Both the position numbers and the translations under genes were made by a program. The notes below the pieces were generated by a model. It was not told where the DNA came from. It did no database searches and was given only the letters and a program-made list of their open reading frames with translations. Shown one piece after another: positions 1-11,986 of a stretch of 64,000 bases of DNA (position 1 is the first letter of the stretch; each line of letters begins with the position of its first letter). This DNA is from Candidatus Peribacteria bacterium (GTDB lineage Bacteria; Patescibacteriota; Gracilibacteria; UBA1369; UBA12463), in the NCBI GenBank assembly GCA_943354965.1, contig CALRDN010000001.1, positions 101,033-165,032 of the forward strand, in the 5' to 3' direction.

Positions 1-488
1 ATGAGGGCTGTTATATTTCCCGCTTTTTTGGTCGGTAAAATAACGAGATTTGCTGTTTTTATGTCTTTCTGCGAAGTGCCTTCATCGTGAAGTGCCTGAA
101 TTTGTCGCGCGGTACTGAGCAATATTTCGATGATGTATGGAATTTCGATTCCCCTGAGTGTTGCCGAGGCATTATCTATATTTTCTCCTATTATGCGTTC
201 TTCTAACCACCATTCATAATCATTATGAACTATTCGTGGCATGCCAAGTGTTGCTAATTTTTCCTGAATTTCTTTCATAATCAGATATGCCCTGTTCCAT
301 TCATCCCCTTCTTCTAATTGTCGATCTCCAAATGCATATCTTGAGTGCTTCATTTTTAGTATCAGGGGTTCGTTTGTTTTTGTATTTTTACAGGTAAAAA
401 TATCCCTTCTCCCTCGGTGTATCTTTGCTTCGATTTTGACAGTGAGATCTCCGGCCTGAATGGTATTTCCCTCCTGTATTTTGTTCAT
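1..488 (-). CDS. Protein kinase-like protein, truncated by the window edge
   Basis: Manual translation of the minus strand from ATG at 488: MNKIQEGNTIQAGDLTVKIEAKIHRGRRDIFTCKN...IQALHDEGTSQKDIKTANLVI. The last segment resembles the Hanks kinase catalytic loop (LHxxGxxHRDIKPxN). Open to the window edge, so absent from the ORF track. Confidence 0.6.
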   Translation of the reverse strand, partial: MNKIQEGNTIQAGDLTVKIEAKIHRGRRDIFTCKNTKTNEPLILKMKHSRYAFGDRQLEEGDEWNRAYLIMKEIQEKLATLGMPRIVHNDYEWWLEERIIGENIDNASATLRGIEIPYIIEILLSTARQIQALHDEGTSQKDIKTANLVILPTKKAGNITAL

Positions 489-906
489 ATTGTATTGTGC
501 AATGGGTGGTATTTTATGGTAATTTTCTATTTTTGTCAATATACGATGTCTACATAGGCACTAGTTTTTCAAAAATTGCGACTTTGACATGCTAATTTAG
601 AAGTTTATAATTATCTTATGCTCCAAAAATAGGATATTTTGAAGCTGAAAATTTCCCCGGGAGCTCTAGTAAGAGTTCACCTTGGGTGGAAATTACTTGT
701 CTAAAAGATAGAAATCAACTAAGTCAACAAGACTTCTATTTATGATAGCTTCTACAAGCCGTTATTTTCATGTTTAAACAACTGGGGCTTTTTTAGATGA
801 TGTTCATTGATATGTGAAAATTGAAGCTGGATTTCTTCACGTGAAGAAGTTTGAAGCTGGATTTTTACGGTTTCTGCGGAAATAATTTTCCCTTGATCGA
901 TCTGAA

Positions 907-933
907 TTAGCACTCTAAAATGGCAAGTGCTAA
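907..933 (+). promoter_or_regulatory. CIRCE element (HrcA operator) upstream of groES-groEL
   Basis: TTAGCACTC-N9-AAGTGCTAA, one mismatch to the CIRCE consensus TTAGCACTC-N9-GAGTGCTAA, about 30 bp before groES. Confidence 0.9.
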
Positions 934-963
934 TTTTCATATATTTACTAATTTTTACTTACC

Positions 964-1260
964 ATGAGCATGCAACTCAAACCTACGGAGGATCATATTA
1001 TCGTGAAGGCTGATGTCGGAGAGGAGAAGACGAAATCGGGGATTTATATTCCGGCGACGGCTTCCAAGGAGCGTCCGCAGATGGGTGAGGTAGTTGCTGT
1101 GGGTCCGGGCAAGATGACGGATGAGGGCAAGCGATTGGTTATGGAGGTTGCAGTTGGGGACAAGATCCTCTTTTCTAAGTATGGTCCAAGTGAGGTGAAA
1201 ATTGAAGGAGAGGAGCTTTTGATTTTGAATCAGGGGGATGTGTTGGCTATTGTTGGGTAA
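964..1260 (+). CDS. groES: Co-chaperonin GroES
   Basis: MQLKPTEDHIIVKADVGEEKTKSGIYIPATA... GroES family; next to groEL. Confidence 0.97.
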   Translation: MSMQLKPTEDHIIVKADVGEEKTKSGIYIPATASKERPQMGEVVAVGPGKMTDEGKRLVMEVAVGDKILFSKYGPSEVKIEGEELLILNQGDVLAIVG

Positions 1261-1314
1261 GGAATTTTTTGAAGAAAAATTTTGTATTTGTTTCCGTTTT
1301 TATTACTTACTTAA

Positions 1315-3431
<2,117 letters not shown>

Positions 3432-3562
3432 ATTTTTGTGGTTATGGATGTAACAGCTTGCATTATACGTGAATAATCTTTTTTGTACATTTGTTGAGAA
3501 TTTCTCTCAATGTGGTAAGATCGGATGGCTGTTCTTTTCTTTATATTCTTATTTTTTCTCTT

Positions 3563-4690
3563 ATGTCATTCATGATTAACACGAAAAAAGTATTGGCGAT
3601 TGGTATGGTTACGGCATTAGCGATTGGGTTGTCGGGTTGTACGTGGTTTTCTCCGAAACCGACGAAAGATCCTATGACGATGTTGCAGGCAGGTGTTACA
3701 AATCTTGCTTCGAAGATGTCAGGTGAGTATCAGGTAAAATTTGACGCAACGTTGCTTGGAAAGGATGCTGACGGGAAGGCTCAGAATGTGACGATTGATC
3801 TCGCTGCAAATGGTGATGCTACGAGCGATCCTCTTGTTCTCGCTTTGAATTCCAAGATTAAGGGAACTATGTCTGTTAATCAGGATAAATATTCACTTGA
3901 TACGGAGTTGCGCGCCAATAAGCAGTCGGTATTCGCTATTCTCAATGGTTTGACCGGTCCTGCAGCCGAAATTCCAAAGGAGTACGTTGCTCAGGCTCTC
4001 GGAAAATGGTGGAAGATTCCGCTTCCTGCGGCTCTTGTGAAGCCTTATATTGATTCTCTTTCTCCAACTCCTGCGCCAGTAGTGGCCGCTCCGGTCGTTG
4101 CTCCAGGGGCCAAGAAAGTTGTTCCTGTGGTTCCGGCCGCTCCAGTCGTTGCTGATAGTAGTGATAGTACTGTTCAGCGCTTGAAGGGTGCTGAAAATAT
4201 TTTCAAAAATGTAAGTGGTTATGTGAAGAATGTGACGTATGACGGATCTGATACTATTGGCGGACTAAATAGTTATAGATACGTTGCGGACTTGGACGCA
4301 GCGTATCTTAAGGATTTTATGATTCAGTACAACAAGGACAAGGGTACAGAACCAACACCTGAGGATCTCGTGAAGCTTGATGACTTTTTGACTCACTTTA
4401 CAAGTCGTTTGACGTTCTGGGTGTCGGTCGAGGGAGAGGTTTTGAATAAATTTTCTCTTATATTGAAGATGGATAAGATTTTGAGTGATGATGGAAAATC
4501 CAGCGGTAAAGGTGAGGTGAATTTCACTATGTCTTTCATGAATTTTGGAAAGGCAGTGACGACCGTTGAACCTACCGGCGCTACGGAATTTGATCTCTTT
4601 GGTATGTTGGGAGGCTTGGCCGGTGAAGAGACTCTCGGAGCTGATGCTGCGGCAGGAATTGTTGCGCCTGTTGTTCCGCCAAAGAAATAG
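3563..4690 (+). CDS. Putative lipoprotein
   Basis: Internal start MSFMINTKKVLAIGMVTALAIGLSGC gives a signal peptide with lipobox LSGC; Pro/Val/Ala-rich linker. Confidence 0.7.
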   Translation: MSFMINTKKVLAIGMVTALAIGLSGCTWFSPKPTKDPMTMLQAGVTNLASKMSGEYQVKFDATLLGKDADGKAQNVTIDLAANGDATSDPLVLALNSKIKGTMSVNQDKYSLDTELRANKQSVFAILNGLTGPAAEIPKEYVAQALGKWWKIPLPAALVKPYIDSLSPTPAPVVAAPVVAPGAKKVVPVVPAAPVVADSSDSTVQRLKGAENIFKNVSGYVKNVTYDGSDTIGGLNSYRYVADLDAAYLKDFMIQYNKDKGTEPTPEDLVKLDDFLTHFTSRLTFWVSVEGEVLNKFSLILKMDKILSDDGKSSGKGEVNFTMSFMNFGKAVTTVEPTGATEFDLFGMLGGLAGEETLGADAAAGIVAPVVPPKK

Positions 4691-4715
4691 TTCTTAGGTG
4701 TCAGAAAAATGTTAG

Positions 4716-4752
4716 GTCCCCATGGTAGCTTGCTTCTATGGGGACTTTTTTT
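4716..4752 (+). terminator. Rho-independent terminator
   Basis: GTCCCCAT...ATGGGGAC stem followed by TTTTTTT. Confidence 0.85.
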
Positions 4753-6147
4753 ATGGCTTTTTTCTGCGGGGTAGTTGGATGGTATTATGGTGTGTTTTTT
4801 GGCATGGTTGTGCTGTCCTGTGTGATGTTTTTTCTGATTCGATATGAATTGTTTGTTGATTTTTTGGTTTGGTCAAAGTGGAGAGTTGTTTTTATTTTTC
4901 TGGTGATGAGTTTTGGATTTGCATGTGGTTTGGTTCGGAGTGGCTGGGTGACAATGCGGCATGAGGATGCGGTGCGCGGGGTGATTGCGAGGGGCGTGGT
5001 TGAGTTGGAGGGCTCACTGAGTAACGATCCGAAGGTGGCGAGTTTGGGGCAGAGGGTGATGGTGGACATTGGCGGCGTGGGTGATGTTGAGATTTCTGTG
5101 CCCAATGGTGTTGAGCTGTGGAGAGGAGATAGTGTGAGGATGAGAGGGAAGATTGTGGAAGATGTGCGGTATGAGGTGAAGTATTTGAAAATGCAGCCGG
5201 TGAAAATTCTTTCCGTGGGTGAGCCGGTTGGGTTTTTTGGTATGCTGACGAGCGTGCGGAGGTATTTTGTGGTTCGTATGCAGGCGCTGTTTCCGGAGAG
5301 TGTTGGAGCTTTTATGGTTGGGATTTTGGCTGGAGGGGAGCGGGGATTGAGCGAAGAGGTAAAGGGGGATTTCCGGAGGACGGGTTTGTCTCATATCCTT
5401 GCGGTTTCCGGATATAACGTCTCGCTGCTGCTGCAGCTCGGCGTAGCGGTCATTCCTGTTCGGAGAAAATGGAGGTTCGCGGTATTTGGATTTTTACTCC
5501 TCGTATTTATTGGGTTTGTAGGATTTCAGGCGTCGGCGGTGAGGGCGGCGATAATGGGTTTTCTCGGCGTGTGGGCCGCCTCGCTCGGACGAGTAAAGGA
5601 TATGACGCTTATTCTCCTGTGGAGCGGATTTGCTATGGTTCTGTGGGATCCTACTATGTTGCTGTTTGATAAAGGTTTCCAGTTATCGTTTTTTGCTACG
5701 GTTGGAGTGATGTATGTTTCGCCGGTGGTTATGAGATGGTTTCCGGATAAGAAATCGGGGTTGATAGAGTCGTTTGTCGGAACACTTGCGGTGTATATTG
5801 CCCTGTTGCCCGTAACGATGTCGTTTGGGAAGTTGCCGCTGATTGGATTAATTACCAATTTGTTGTTTGTGTGGTTTATTCCGATCGCGATGACGATTGG
5901 TTCTGGAGTTTTTGTATTGAGCTTTTTGGTGTATCCGGTGGCTTTTGTTTTTGCTCGTGGGGTGAGTATGTTTGTATCGTGGTACTTCTTCGCTATTCAC
6001 TTTTTTTCGTGGCTTCCATTCAGCGTATTCGAGGTTCCGCCTATGTCAAAATATGTCGTAGTTGGATATTACGTTTTGTTGGCGTGGTGGGTATGTCGCA
6101 GTGAGCGGGCTGTCGTGTCGGTTATTACGTCGCAACGTCCAGACTGA
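4753..6147 (+). CDS. comEC: ComEC/Rec2-family competence protein (DNA uptake channel)
   Basis: Multi-TM; GILAGGERGLSEEVKGDFRRTGLSHILAVSGYNVSLL matches ComEC. The ORF track starts at 4738, but that ATG is inside the terminator stem; 4753 is the next in-frame ATG. Confidence 0.85.
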   Translation: MAFFCGVVGWYYGVFFGMVVLSCVMFFLIRYELFVDFLVWSKWRVVFIFLVMSFGFACGLVRSGWVTMRHEDAVRGVIARGVVELEGSLSNDPKVASLGQRVMVDIGGVGDVEISVPNGVELWRGDSVRMRGKIVEDVRYEVKYLKMQPVKILSVGEPVGFFGMLTSVRRYFVVRMQALFPESVGAFMVGILAGGERGLSEEVKGDFRRTGLSHILAVSGYNVSLLLQLGVAVIPVRRKWRFAVFGFLLLVFIGFVGFQASAVRAAIMGFLGVWAASLGRVKDMTLILLWSGFAMVLWDPTMLLFDKGFQLSFFATVGVMYVSPVVMRWFPDKKSGLIESFVGTLAVYIALLPVTMSFGKLPLIGLITNLLFVWFIPIAMTIGSGVFVLSFLVYPVAFVFARGVSMFVSWYFFAIHFFSWLPFSVFEVPPMSKYVVVGYYVLLAWWVCRSERAVVSVITSQRPD

Positions 6148-8698
6148 ACTTGTTATTATCGAGAAGGATGGCCTCGACAGCTTTTTGTGCCTCTTGCTTG
6201 GCTTGCTCCGAGAGACTTCCGCCTGTGATCCTGCTAACGATAGCGGCGGTGATCTGAGCTGATTGTGCCTTTGCTCGGTTCTCGAGTTTGGTACTGTCGA
6301 GCTGCTGACCGTCTTTGTCGATCATGTTGTATCGCTTTCCTCGTTGGGTCTCGTCGGTGATGAGTCGGTCCTCTTTGAGCATTTTCTTTTTCTGATGGAT
6401 CTGATCTCGGTTGAGGTTCTGGAAGTCGGTCATCTTGAAGACGACGGCATCTTGGGCGCGTCCGGTACGGCCGTCCACAACACTTTCGCCATCAGTATAG
6501 TCTGCAAAATCCTCTGAAAAGGCCTGGTCTTCCGCAGTGCCATGTAGTGCGCTGCGTTGGTCGAAGGTGCGCTCCTTCGTAAGTAACTCATGCTGTTTGA
6601 TATCGTGTGCCATACGGAGGTAGACGGCGTTTGCCTCGAGCTGATCTCTCATGGTGCTGTTTCCCTTTGCCTCGTCGATGGCTTTGCCAATCGACTCGGC
6701 ATTCGGACTCACCATGATCTGTAACTCTGCGAGACGTGCATTATTGATCTCATCTTCCGGATCGAGCTTGACGATGTCTTTGCGGATTTCGAACTCGGCT
6801 TGGAAGTTTTTTTGTCCTTCGAACTTCATGGCGTCTTCGAGTTTTACCTTTAACTCAGTTCTCTTCTGCATCTCGTCAATCTGGCTTTTTGCCTCCTGCA
6901 TGCCATTGAGGGAGCTCTTCAGGGCGCTTCCTCCATCTGGCAAAATAGTACAGAGGGTCTGAATACGTTCGGAGAGGTCTTGATTCATAAAGATTGATTC
7001 ATGCTTCTTTCGCTCGGATTCCGGGAGAGTCTCAAAGGTCTCCAGAACCTTATCACGGCGTGGATCGTCGAGATCGGAGTTTTCGAGCATCTCTTTCATC
7101 TCATCGGTTGTTTCCAGTGAGGCAAACCACTGTTGGTAGGCTTTGACGCTCTTTGGAGATAGGAGTCGTCCGTCGGCCATTTCCTGGACTTTGTCGTTAT
7201 ATTTTTCGCATAATTCTTTTCGCTCACGATTGTCGTTTTCGATGTTTTCTACCAATGCCACTCGATCACGGAGTCGCAGACTGTAGAACTCTTTGTGCTT
7301 TTGCTGATCACCGGCGGGGAGCTTGTTGAAGCGAGTAAGTGATTCCTTGCGTCGTGGGTCATCGAGGGTTGAGTTTTGGAGGGCTGCTTCTTTTTCCTTG
7401 ATAGTAGCTCCGGCGAACTTGTCTTTGTACTTCCCGGCACTGATCTCGCTTACTAGCTTGTTGCCTACGGCATCTTTGAGTTTGGTATCCCACTTTCCGA
7501 TAAGTTCCATGTGTTTTTCGCACTCTGTAGCGATTTCTTTCTTGCCTGGCTGACTGGTGGTTCCGGAAAAGTTTACATTATAGAAGTCGTATTGAGCCTG
7601 AACTTTGGCGGGAGCGGCTTTGAATTTTGCCTCGAAACCTTGCAGTGTTTTTTCTGCGGTTGGGATATAGGCAAGACTTGCCTCGAGCTTGGCGGCGTCT
7701 TTTTCCTCACCCATGTACTTGGCGTTAATGTTTTTTTCGAAAGGACTCTGGAGAGGGGAGGCGGTCCATTTTGCAATGGCCTCTTCACGTATTTCGCCCT
7801 TCATCTCTTCTACTATTTCTTTTTTCGCCTTGAGACCTCTGGCTTTTTTCAGTTTGGCTTCGAATTTCTTCTGACGTGGTTCGGAGAACTTCTTGAACTC
7901 GTCTTTCACGGATTTTACATCGCCATCTTTGAGCTCCTGTTCCATCTCGGCCAACATTTTTTTCTGGCCCTCCGGAGTAGCTTCACCGAAGCGAATTGAG
8001 AGACTTTCCAACTCATCATCATCGGAAATATCCGTTTTCTTCAGTTGTTCGAAGAGCTTTTTGAAGGCGGCCATATTGTCCTTCAGCCCGTCGACGTAAT
8101 CGACTTTTTCCTTCTCGGTCATTTTCCCGAAACGGTCCATGTAGACCTTGGCACCCTTGCCATCGCCGATTACCTTGATGAGGTTGTCGCGAATGCTTCG
8201 TAGGCTCTTCAGCTCACCATCTAATTTTTTCGTGCCTTCCTTCTTTCCATCTAAATTGGCTTCTTTGAACTCTTTTTTCTTGTCAGCAAGTGTGTCGATA
8301 TTGCGCGCTTTGTCTTTTCCAAAGAGGTCGGCGTTCTTGTCGAGCTGCCCTACATAACTTTGGAGGAGTTTGTGGGATGCGTCGATGTTTTGGTCGATAT
8401 CCTTTTTGATATCCGCGAGTCTGTTTGGGTCGCTCTTCATTCTTGCAGCTTCGAGAGCTTTTTCGTAGGCTTCCTTCTCTTCTTTTCCGAGAACCTGATC
8501 TTTGGCTAAGAGGTTGCGTATGTTCGTGTGAATCAGGCTCACATCCCTCGCCTCGTTTTTTATAGTTTCGGCATCTTTTTCTCCTTTTTTAAATTGATCG
8601 AACTGTTCGTCGCTTATGCCACTTTTTCTGTCAGTACCATCTTTTCTTTTTGGTCCGTCTTCGTACTGAGATGAGCTTTCAGGTCCGTATTTTGCCAT
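6125..8698 (-). CDS. Large hydrophilic coiled-coil-rich protein of unknown function
   Basis: About 857 aa from MAKYGPESSSQYEDG; Lys/Glu-rich, helical, no recognised domain. Confidence 0.75.
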   Translation of the reverse strand: MAKYGPESSSQYEDGPKRKDGTDRKSGISDEQFDQFKKGEKDAETIKNEARDVSLIHTNIRNLLAKDQVLGKEEKEAYEKALEAARMKSDPNRLADIKKDIDQNIDASHKLLQSYVGQLDKNADLFGKDKARNIDTLADKKKEFKEANLDGKKEGTKKLDGELKSLRSIRDNLIKVIGDGKGAKVYMDRFGKMTEKEKVDYVDGLKDNMAAFKKLFEQLKKTDISDDDELESLSIRFGEATPEGQKKMLAEMEQELKDGDVKSVKDEFKKFSEPRQKKFEAKLKKARGLKAKKEIVEEMKGEIREEAIAKWTASPLQSPFEKNINAKYMGEEKDAAKLEASLAYIPTAEKTLQGFEAKFKAAPAKVQAQYDFYNVNFSGTTSQPGKKEIATECEKHMELIGKWDTKLKDAVGNKLVSEISAGKYKDKFAGATIKEKEAALQNSTLDDPRRKESLTRFNKLPAGDQQKHKEFYSLRLRDRVALVENIENDNRERKELCEKYNDKVQEMADGRLLSPKSVKAYQQWFASLETTDEMKEMLENSDLDDPRRDKVLETFETLPESERKKHESIFMNQDLSERIQTLCTILPDGGSALKSSLNGMQEAKSQIDEMQKRTELKVKLEDAMKFEGQKNFQAEFEIRKDIVKLDPEDEINNARLAELQIMVSPNAESIGKAIDEAKGNSTMRDQLEANAVYLRMAHDIKQHELLTKERTFDQRSALHGTAEDQAFSEDFADYTDGESVVDGRTGRAQDAVVFKMTDFQNLNRDQIHQKKKMLKEDRLITDETQRGKRYNMIDKDGQQLDSTKLENRAKAQSAQITAAIVSRITGGSLSEQAKQEAQKAVEAILLDNNKFSLDVAT

Positions 8699-8728
8699 AG
8701 AGATTGTGTATATGTTGAGGAGAAACAA

Positions 8729-8757
8729 AACCCCGGAGCTACCATGAGCCCGAGGTT
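8729..8757 (-). terminator. Putative terminator downstream of nrdJ
   Basis: Minus strand AACCTCGG...CCGGGGTTTTGTTT; the stem contains a G-U wobble only when read as minus-strand RNA. Confidence 0.6.
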
Positions 8758-8828
8758 TGTTATTGTATCACTTTTTTTATCTTATGCAAGTTTTTAGGCT
8801 CATTCAGCTTTAAAATGCATTCACAAAT

Positions 8829-11159
8829 TTACACGCTACAGGCAGAGAATCCACAGCTGAGGCAGAGCATGCAGCCCTCGGCGATCTGAACCTGGCCTTG
8901 GCACTCCGGACATTCTTTGTCAGCCATGAGCTCATGCTTAGTCTTGATAGCTTTATGGGCTCTAGCGGTTCCATCTTCCGTAGGGACTGATCCTGCTCCA
9001 ACAGTTGCGTAGGTTGGGAGAGTTGGTTGAGTGACGGCTACAGGAGCAGCTGGTGGTGGAACGAACTCAGCGACACGCTTCTCGACTTTTGGTTCTTCTT
9101 TTTTATTTACCCTTCCGATGTTCAAGACCTGAGAGTCTCGTGAGCCATCTCTATAGATAGTTACTCCTTTGCAGTTGAGATCATAGGCGAGGATATAGGC
9201 GGTCTCGACATCCTGCATGGAGGCTTCATGGGAGAAGTTGATTGTTTTGGAAACAGAAGCACAAACATGTTTCTGGAAGGCGGCCTGCATACGGATGTGA
9301 TTTTCCGGAGAGATATCTTGAGCGGTAACGAATACGCGTCGAATATCAGCTGGAATTTCATCGACAAAGCCCTGGATAGATCCTACCTTTGCAATTTCAA
9401 GCATGAGATCCTTTGAGAAGAATCCTCGCTCTTTGGCTATCTGTTCGAAATAGGCGTTTGTATAGATGAGCTCGGTTCCGTCCATAACATTCTTGATGAA
9501 TGAGATAGCGAAGTTTGGCTCGAGTCCACCGCTCGCCTCGGCGATCATACCGATGGTTCCGGTTGGGGCGACAGTTGTGACGTAGGAGTTACGAATCTTG
9601 ATGCCCTTCTTCTCCCATGTTGAGCCCTTGTATGCTCCGAATGTTCCACGAACTTTGGCGAGGTTAATGGATTCTTCGATGGATTTATCACGGATGAATT
9701 TCATGAGTTCTTCACCTTTCTTGAGACCTTCTGGTGAGTCATATGGAATCATGATCTGGTAGAGTGCATCGGCAAAACCCATAATACCAAGACCGATACG
9801 TCGAGTATTGCGTGACATCTCGGCGATCTGGGGAATCGGGTAACTGTTCATGTCGATCACGTTGTCGAGGAAGTGCGTTGTCGTGAAGACGACCTCTTCG
9901 AGACGCTTCCAGTCGAAGTCTGTTCGAGCGGCGTTGATGAATCGGTTCACGGCGATAGATCCGAGATTACATGAGTCAAAAGGAAGGAGATCCTGTTCGC
10001 CACATGGATTGGTTGCTTCGATCTCACCCAAATGAGGAACCGGATTGGTAGCATTCATATTGTCGATGAAGACGAGACCTGGGTCTCCATTGAGCCATGC
10101 GTTTGAAATAATCAAATTAAAGACCTCACGTGCGCGGAGCTGCTTGCAGGCTACCTTTGTGCGTGGATTGATGAGATCATACGTCGTATCTTTCTTGAGC
10201 GCTTCCATGAACTTCGCGGTAATACCGACGGAGATGTTGAAGTTGGTGAGCGTTTTCATGTCGGCCTTGCAGACGATGAAGTCGAGAACATCCGGGTGAT
10301 CTACTCGGAGAATGCCCATATTGGCACCGCGTCGCTTGCCACCTTGCTTGATCTCCTGCGTAGCAGCGTCAAAGATTTTCATGAATGAGACTGGACCGGA
10401 AGAGACACCAGCTGTTGATTTCACCATGTCGTTTGATGGGCGTAGTCGTGAGAAGGAAAATCCTGTTCCGCCACCGGATTTGTGAATAATGGCTTGGTAT
10501 TTGAGTGAGTCGAAAATGCCCTCAATTGAGTCCGGGATTGGGAGAACAAAGCAAGCAGAGAGCTGCTGAATTTCCGTTCCGGCGTTCATGATCGTTGGAG
10601 TATTTGGCATGTACTCGAGGTTTGCCATCACATCGTAGAATTTTTTGGCTGTGGCCTGGTATTCTTCTTCGGTTGCTCCATAGTTCTTGTCGGCAAGAGC
10701 GATATTGTTGGAAATACGTTCGACGAGTTGCTTAGGAGTTTCCGTGATATTGCCATTTTCATCTTTCAAGAGATACCGTCGCTTGAGAACCTCGAGTGCG
10801 TTGTTGGAGAAGTTGAGTCGTTCGTCGGCATTACCCTTGCCGAGGATCGTCTCTGTCTGCTCGCGCTTCCGTGACTGCTCGGCTCTATACAAGATATAGG
10901 CTTTTGCGGTTTTGGCATGTCCACCCTCGATGAGGATCTTCTCCACGAGATCCTGAATCTGTTCCACGGTTGGAATGGCGTCCGGTCCTTTGAAAAAAAC
11001 TTCAATCACTGCCGCAACCTGATTGGCAATTTTGTCAGCAATGGTTCGGTCATCTCCCCCTACGGACTCTGCCGCCTTCCAAATGGCTTCTGCGACTTTT
11101 GATTGATCAAAATCAACGATACGACCATCGCGTTTCCTGATGTTTTTTGTTTGTGCCAT
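8829..11159 (-). CDS. nrdJ: Adenosylcobalamin-dependent (class II) ribonucleoside-diphosphate reductase
   Basis: N-terminal ATP-cone (KRDGRIVDFDQSKVAEAIWKAAE), CGEQDLLPFDSCNLGS, C-terminal CPECQG...CLSCGFSAC. Start MAQTKNIRKRDG. Confidence 0.93.
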   Translation of the reverse strand: MAQTKNIRKRDGRIVDFDQSKVAEAIWKAAESVGGDDRTIADKIANQVAAVIEVFFKGPDAIPTVEQIQDLVEKILIEGGHAKTAKAYILYRAEQSRKREQTETILGKGNADERLNFSNNALEVLKRRYLLKDENGNITETPKQLVERISNNIALADKNYGATEEEYQATAKKFYDVMANLEYMPNTPTIMNAGTEIQQLSACFVLPIPDSIEGIFDSLKYQAIIHKSGGGTGFSFSRLRPSNDMVKSTAGVSSGPVSFMKIFDAATQEIKQGGKRRGANMGILRVDHPDVLDFIVCKADMKTLTNFNISVGITAKFMEALKKDTTYDLINPRTKVACKQLRAREVFNLIISNAWLNGDPGLVFIDNMNATNPVPHLGEIEATNPCGEQDLLPFDSCNLGSIAVNRFINAARTDFDWKRLEEVVFTTTHFLDNVIDMNSYPIPQIAEMSRNTRRIGLGIMGFADALYQIMIPYDSPEGLKKGEELMKFIRDKSIEESINLAKVRGTFGAYKGSTWEKKGIKIRNSYVTTVAPTGTIGMIAEASGGLEPNFAISFIKNVMDGTELIYTNAYFEQIAKERGFFSKDLMLEIAKVGSIQGFVDEIPADIRRVFVTAQDISPENHIRMQAAFQKHVCASVSKTINFSHEASMQDVETAYILAYDLNCKGVTIYRDGSRDSQVLNIGRVNKKEEPKVEKRVAEFVPPPAAPVAVTQPTLPTYATVGAGSVPTEDGTARAHKAIKTKHELMADKECPECQGQVQIAEGCMLCLSCGFSACSV

Positions 11160-11341
11160 AGCGGAAGGGGGTAAGAGGAGAATAAAGAATGAAAGCGTGT
11201 CACTACAGAAGAACAATAGAAGTGAGTTACACATTCTGTACGTTTCTAGCGTGTCAGAAATGTTTCACCTTCTTGTAAGGCCTATCTTAGAAAAGTAGAG
11301 AGGCGTTGTCGATGGATAGTGCTACGATTTTCTTGTGGGGA

Positions 11342-11389
11342 TTTGGATATATAGTGTTACCCATTTTTTGGCACTACTACATGTAGTAT
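11342..11389. promoter_or_regulatory. Candidate paired NrdR boxes
   Basis: Two 16-mers resembling acaCwAtATaTwGwgt: tttggatatatagtgt and ctactacatgtagtat, centres 32 bp apart, between ferredoxin and nrdJ. Confidence 0.5.
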
Positions 11390-11566
11390 TTACGTTCATA
11401 AAAGTATACCTGATTTTTCTGGAATGAAAAGGATTGGTTGTCACAATCCGTTGACTTTGAATATGGTTTATTTTTATTACTTCTTTGTTTGATTTTTTCG
11501 AGTGGGTGCATGCGGTGGAATTTGTTTTCGACCGCGCGTCAAGTTTTTCCCTATTCTGATTTCGAA

Positions 11567-11845
11567 TTATTCTTGTGGATAAATTTGCTTGTTTTCTTTG
11601 TAGAGTTTGATGGCGAGAACGGGGCACGCTTCGGCCGCCATTTTGATCGTTTCTTCATCCGCAGAGTCGGTATCGACGATATAGGCCTTTCCCTCTTCTT
11701 CATCTAATTGAAAGACTCCCGGAGCGACCGCTACGCATGGTGCTGCGCCGATGCAGAGCTTGCGATCGACAACGATTCGCATGGCTGGAGTTGCCGATGT
11801 AGAACCTTCTGATTCGTCTCCTAATTGTACGGGCACGATTGGCAT
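11567..11845 (-). CDS. Ferredoxin (single Fe-S cluster type)
   Basis: MRIVVDRKLCIGAAPCVAVAPGVFQLDEEEGKAYIVD...AAEACPVLAIKL; CxxxxxC...CP pattern. Confidence 0.85.
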   Translation of the reverse strand: MPIVPVQLGDESEGSTSATPAMRIVVDRKLCIGAAPCVAVAPGVFQLDEEEGKAYIVDTDSADEETIKMAAEACPVLAIKLYKENKQIYPQE

Positions 11846-11986
11846 GGGATTTTTAATTAAGAATGTGCCTATAGTAGCGGCTGAATGAACATTCGTCCAG
11901 AGAAGTCCATGATGCTTTGTTTGCCGTTGTATGTTTTTTTATCTTTTGCTATTCTCATCTTCCGGTGACTTCTTTCTATTAGTACT

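Noticed and set aside
7511-7999. 162-aa plus-strand ORF
   Set aside because: Antisense within the 867-aa ORF; Phe/Gly-rich composition typical of shadow frames.
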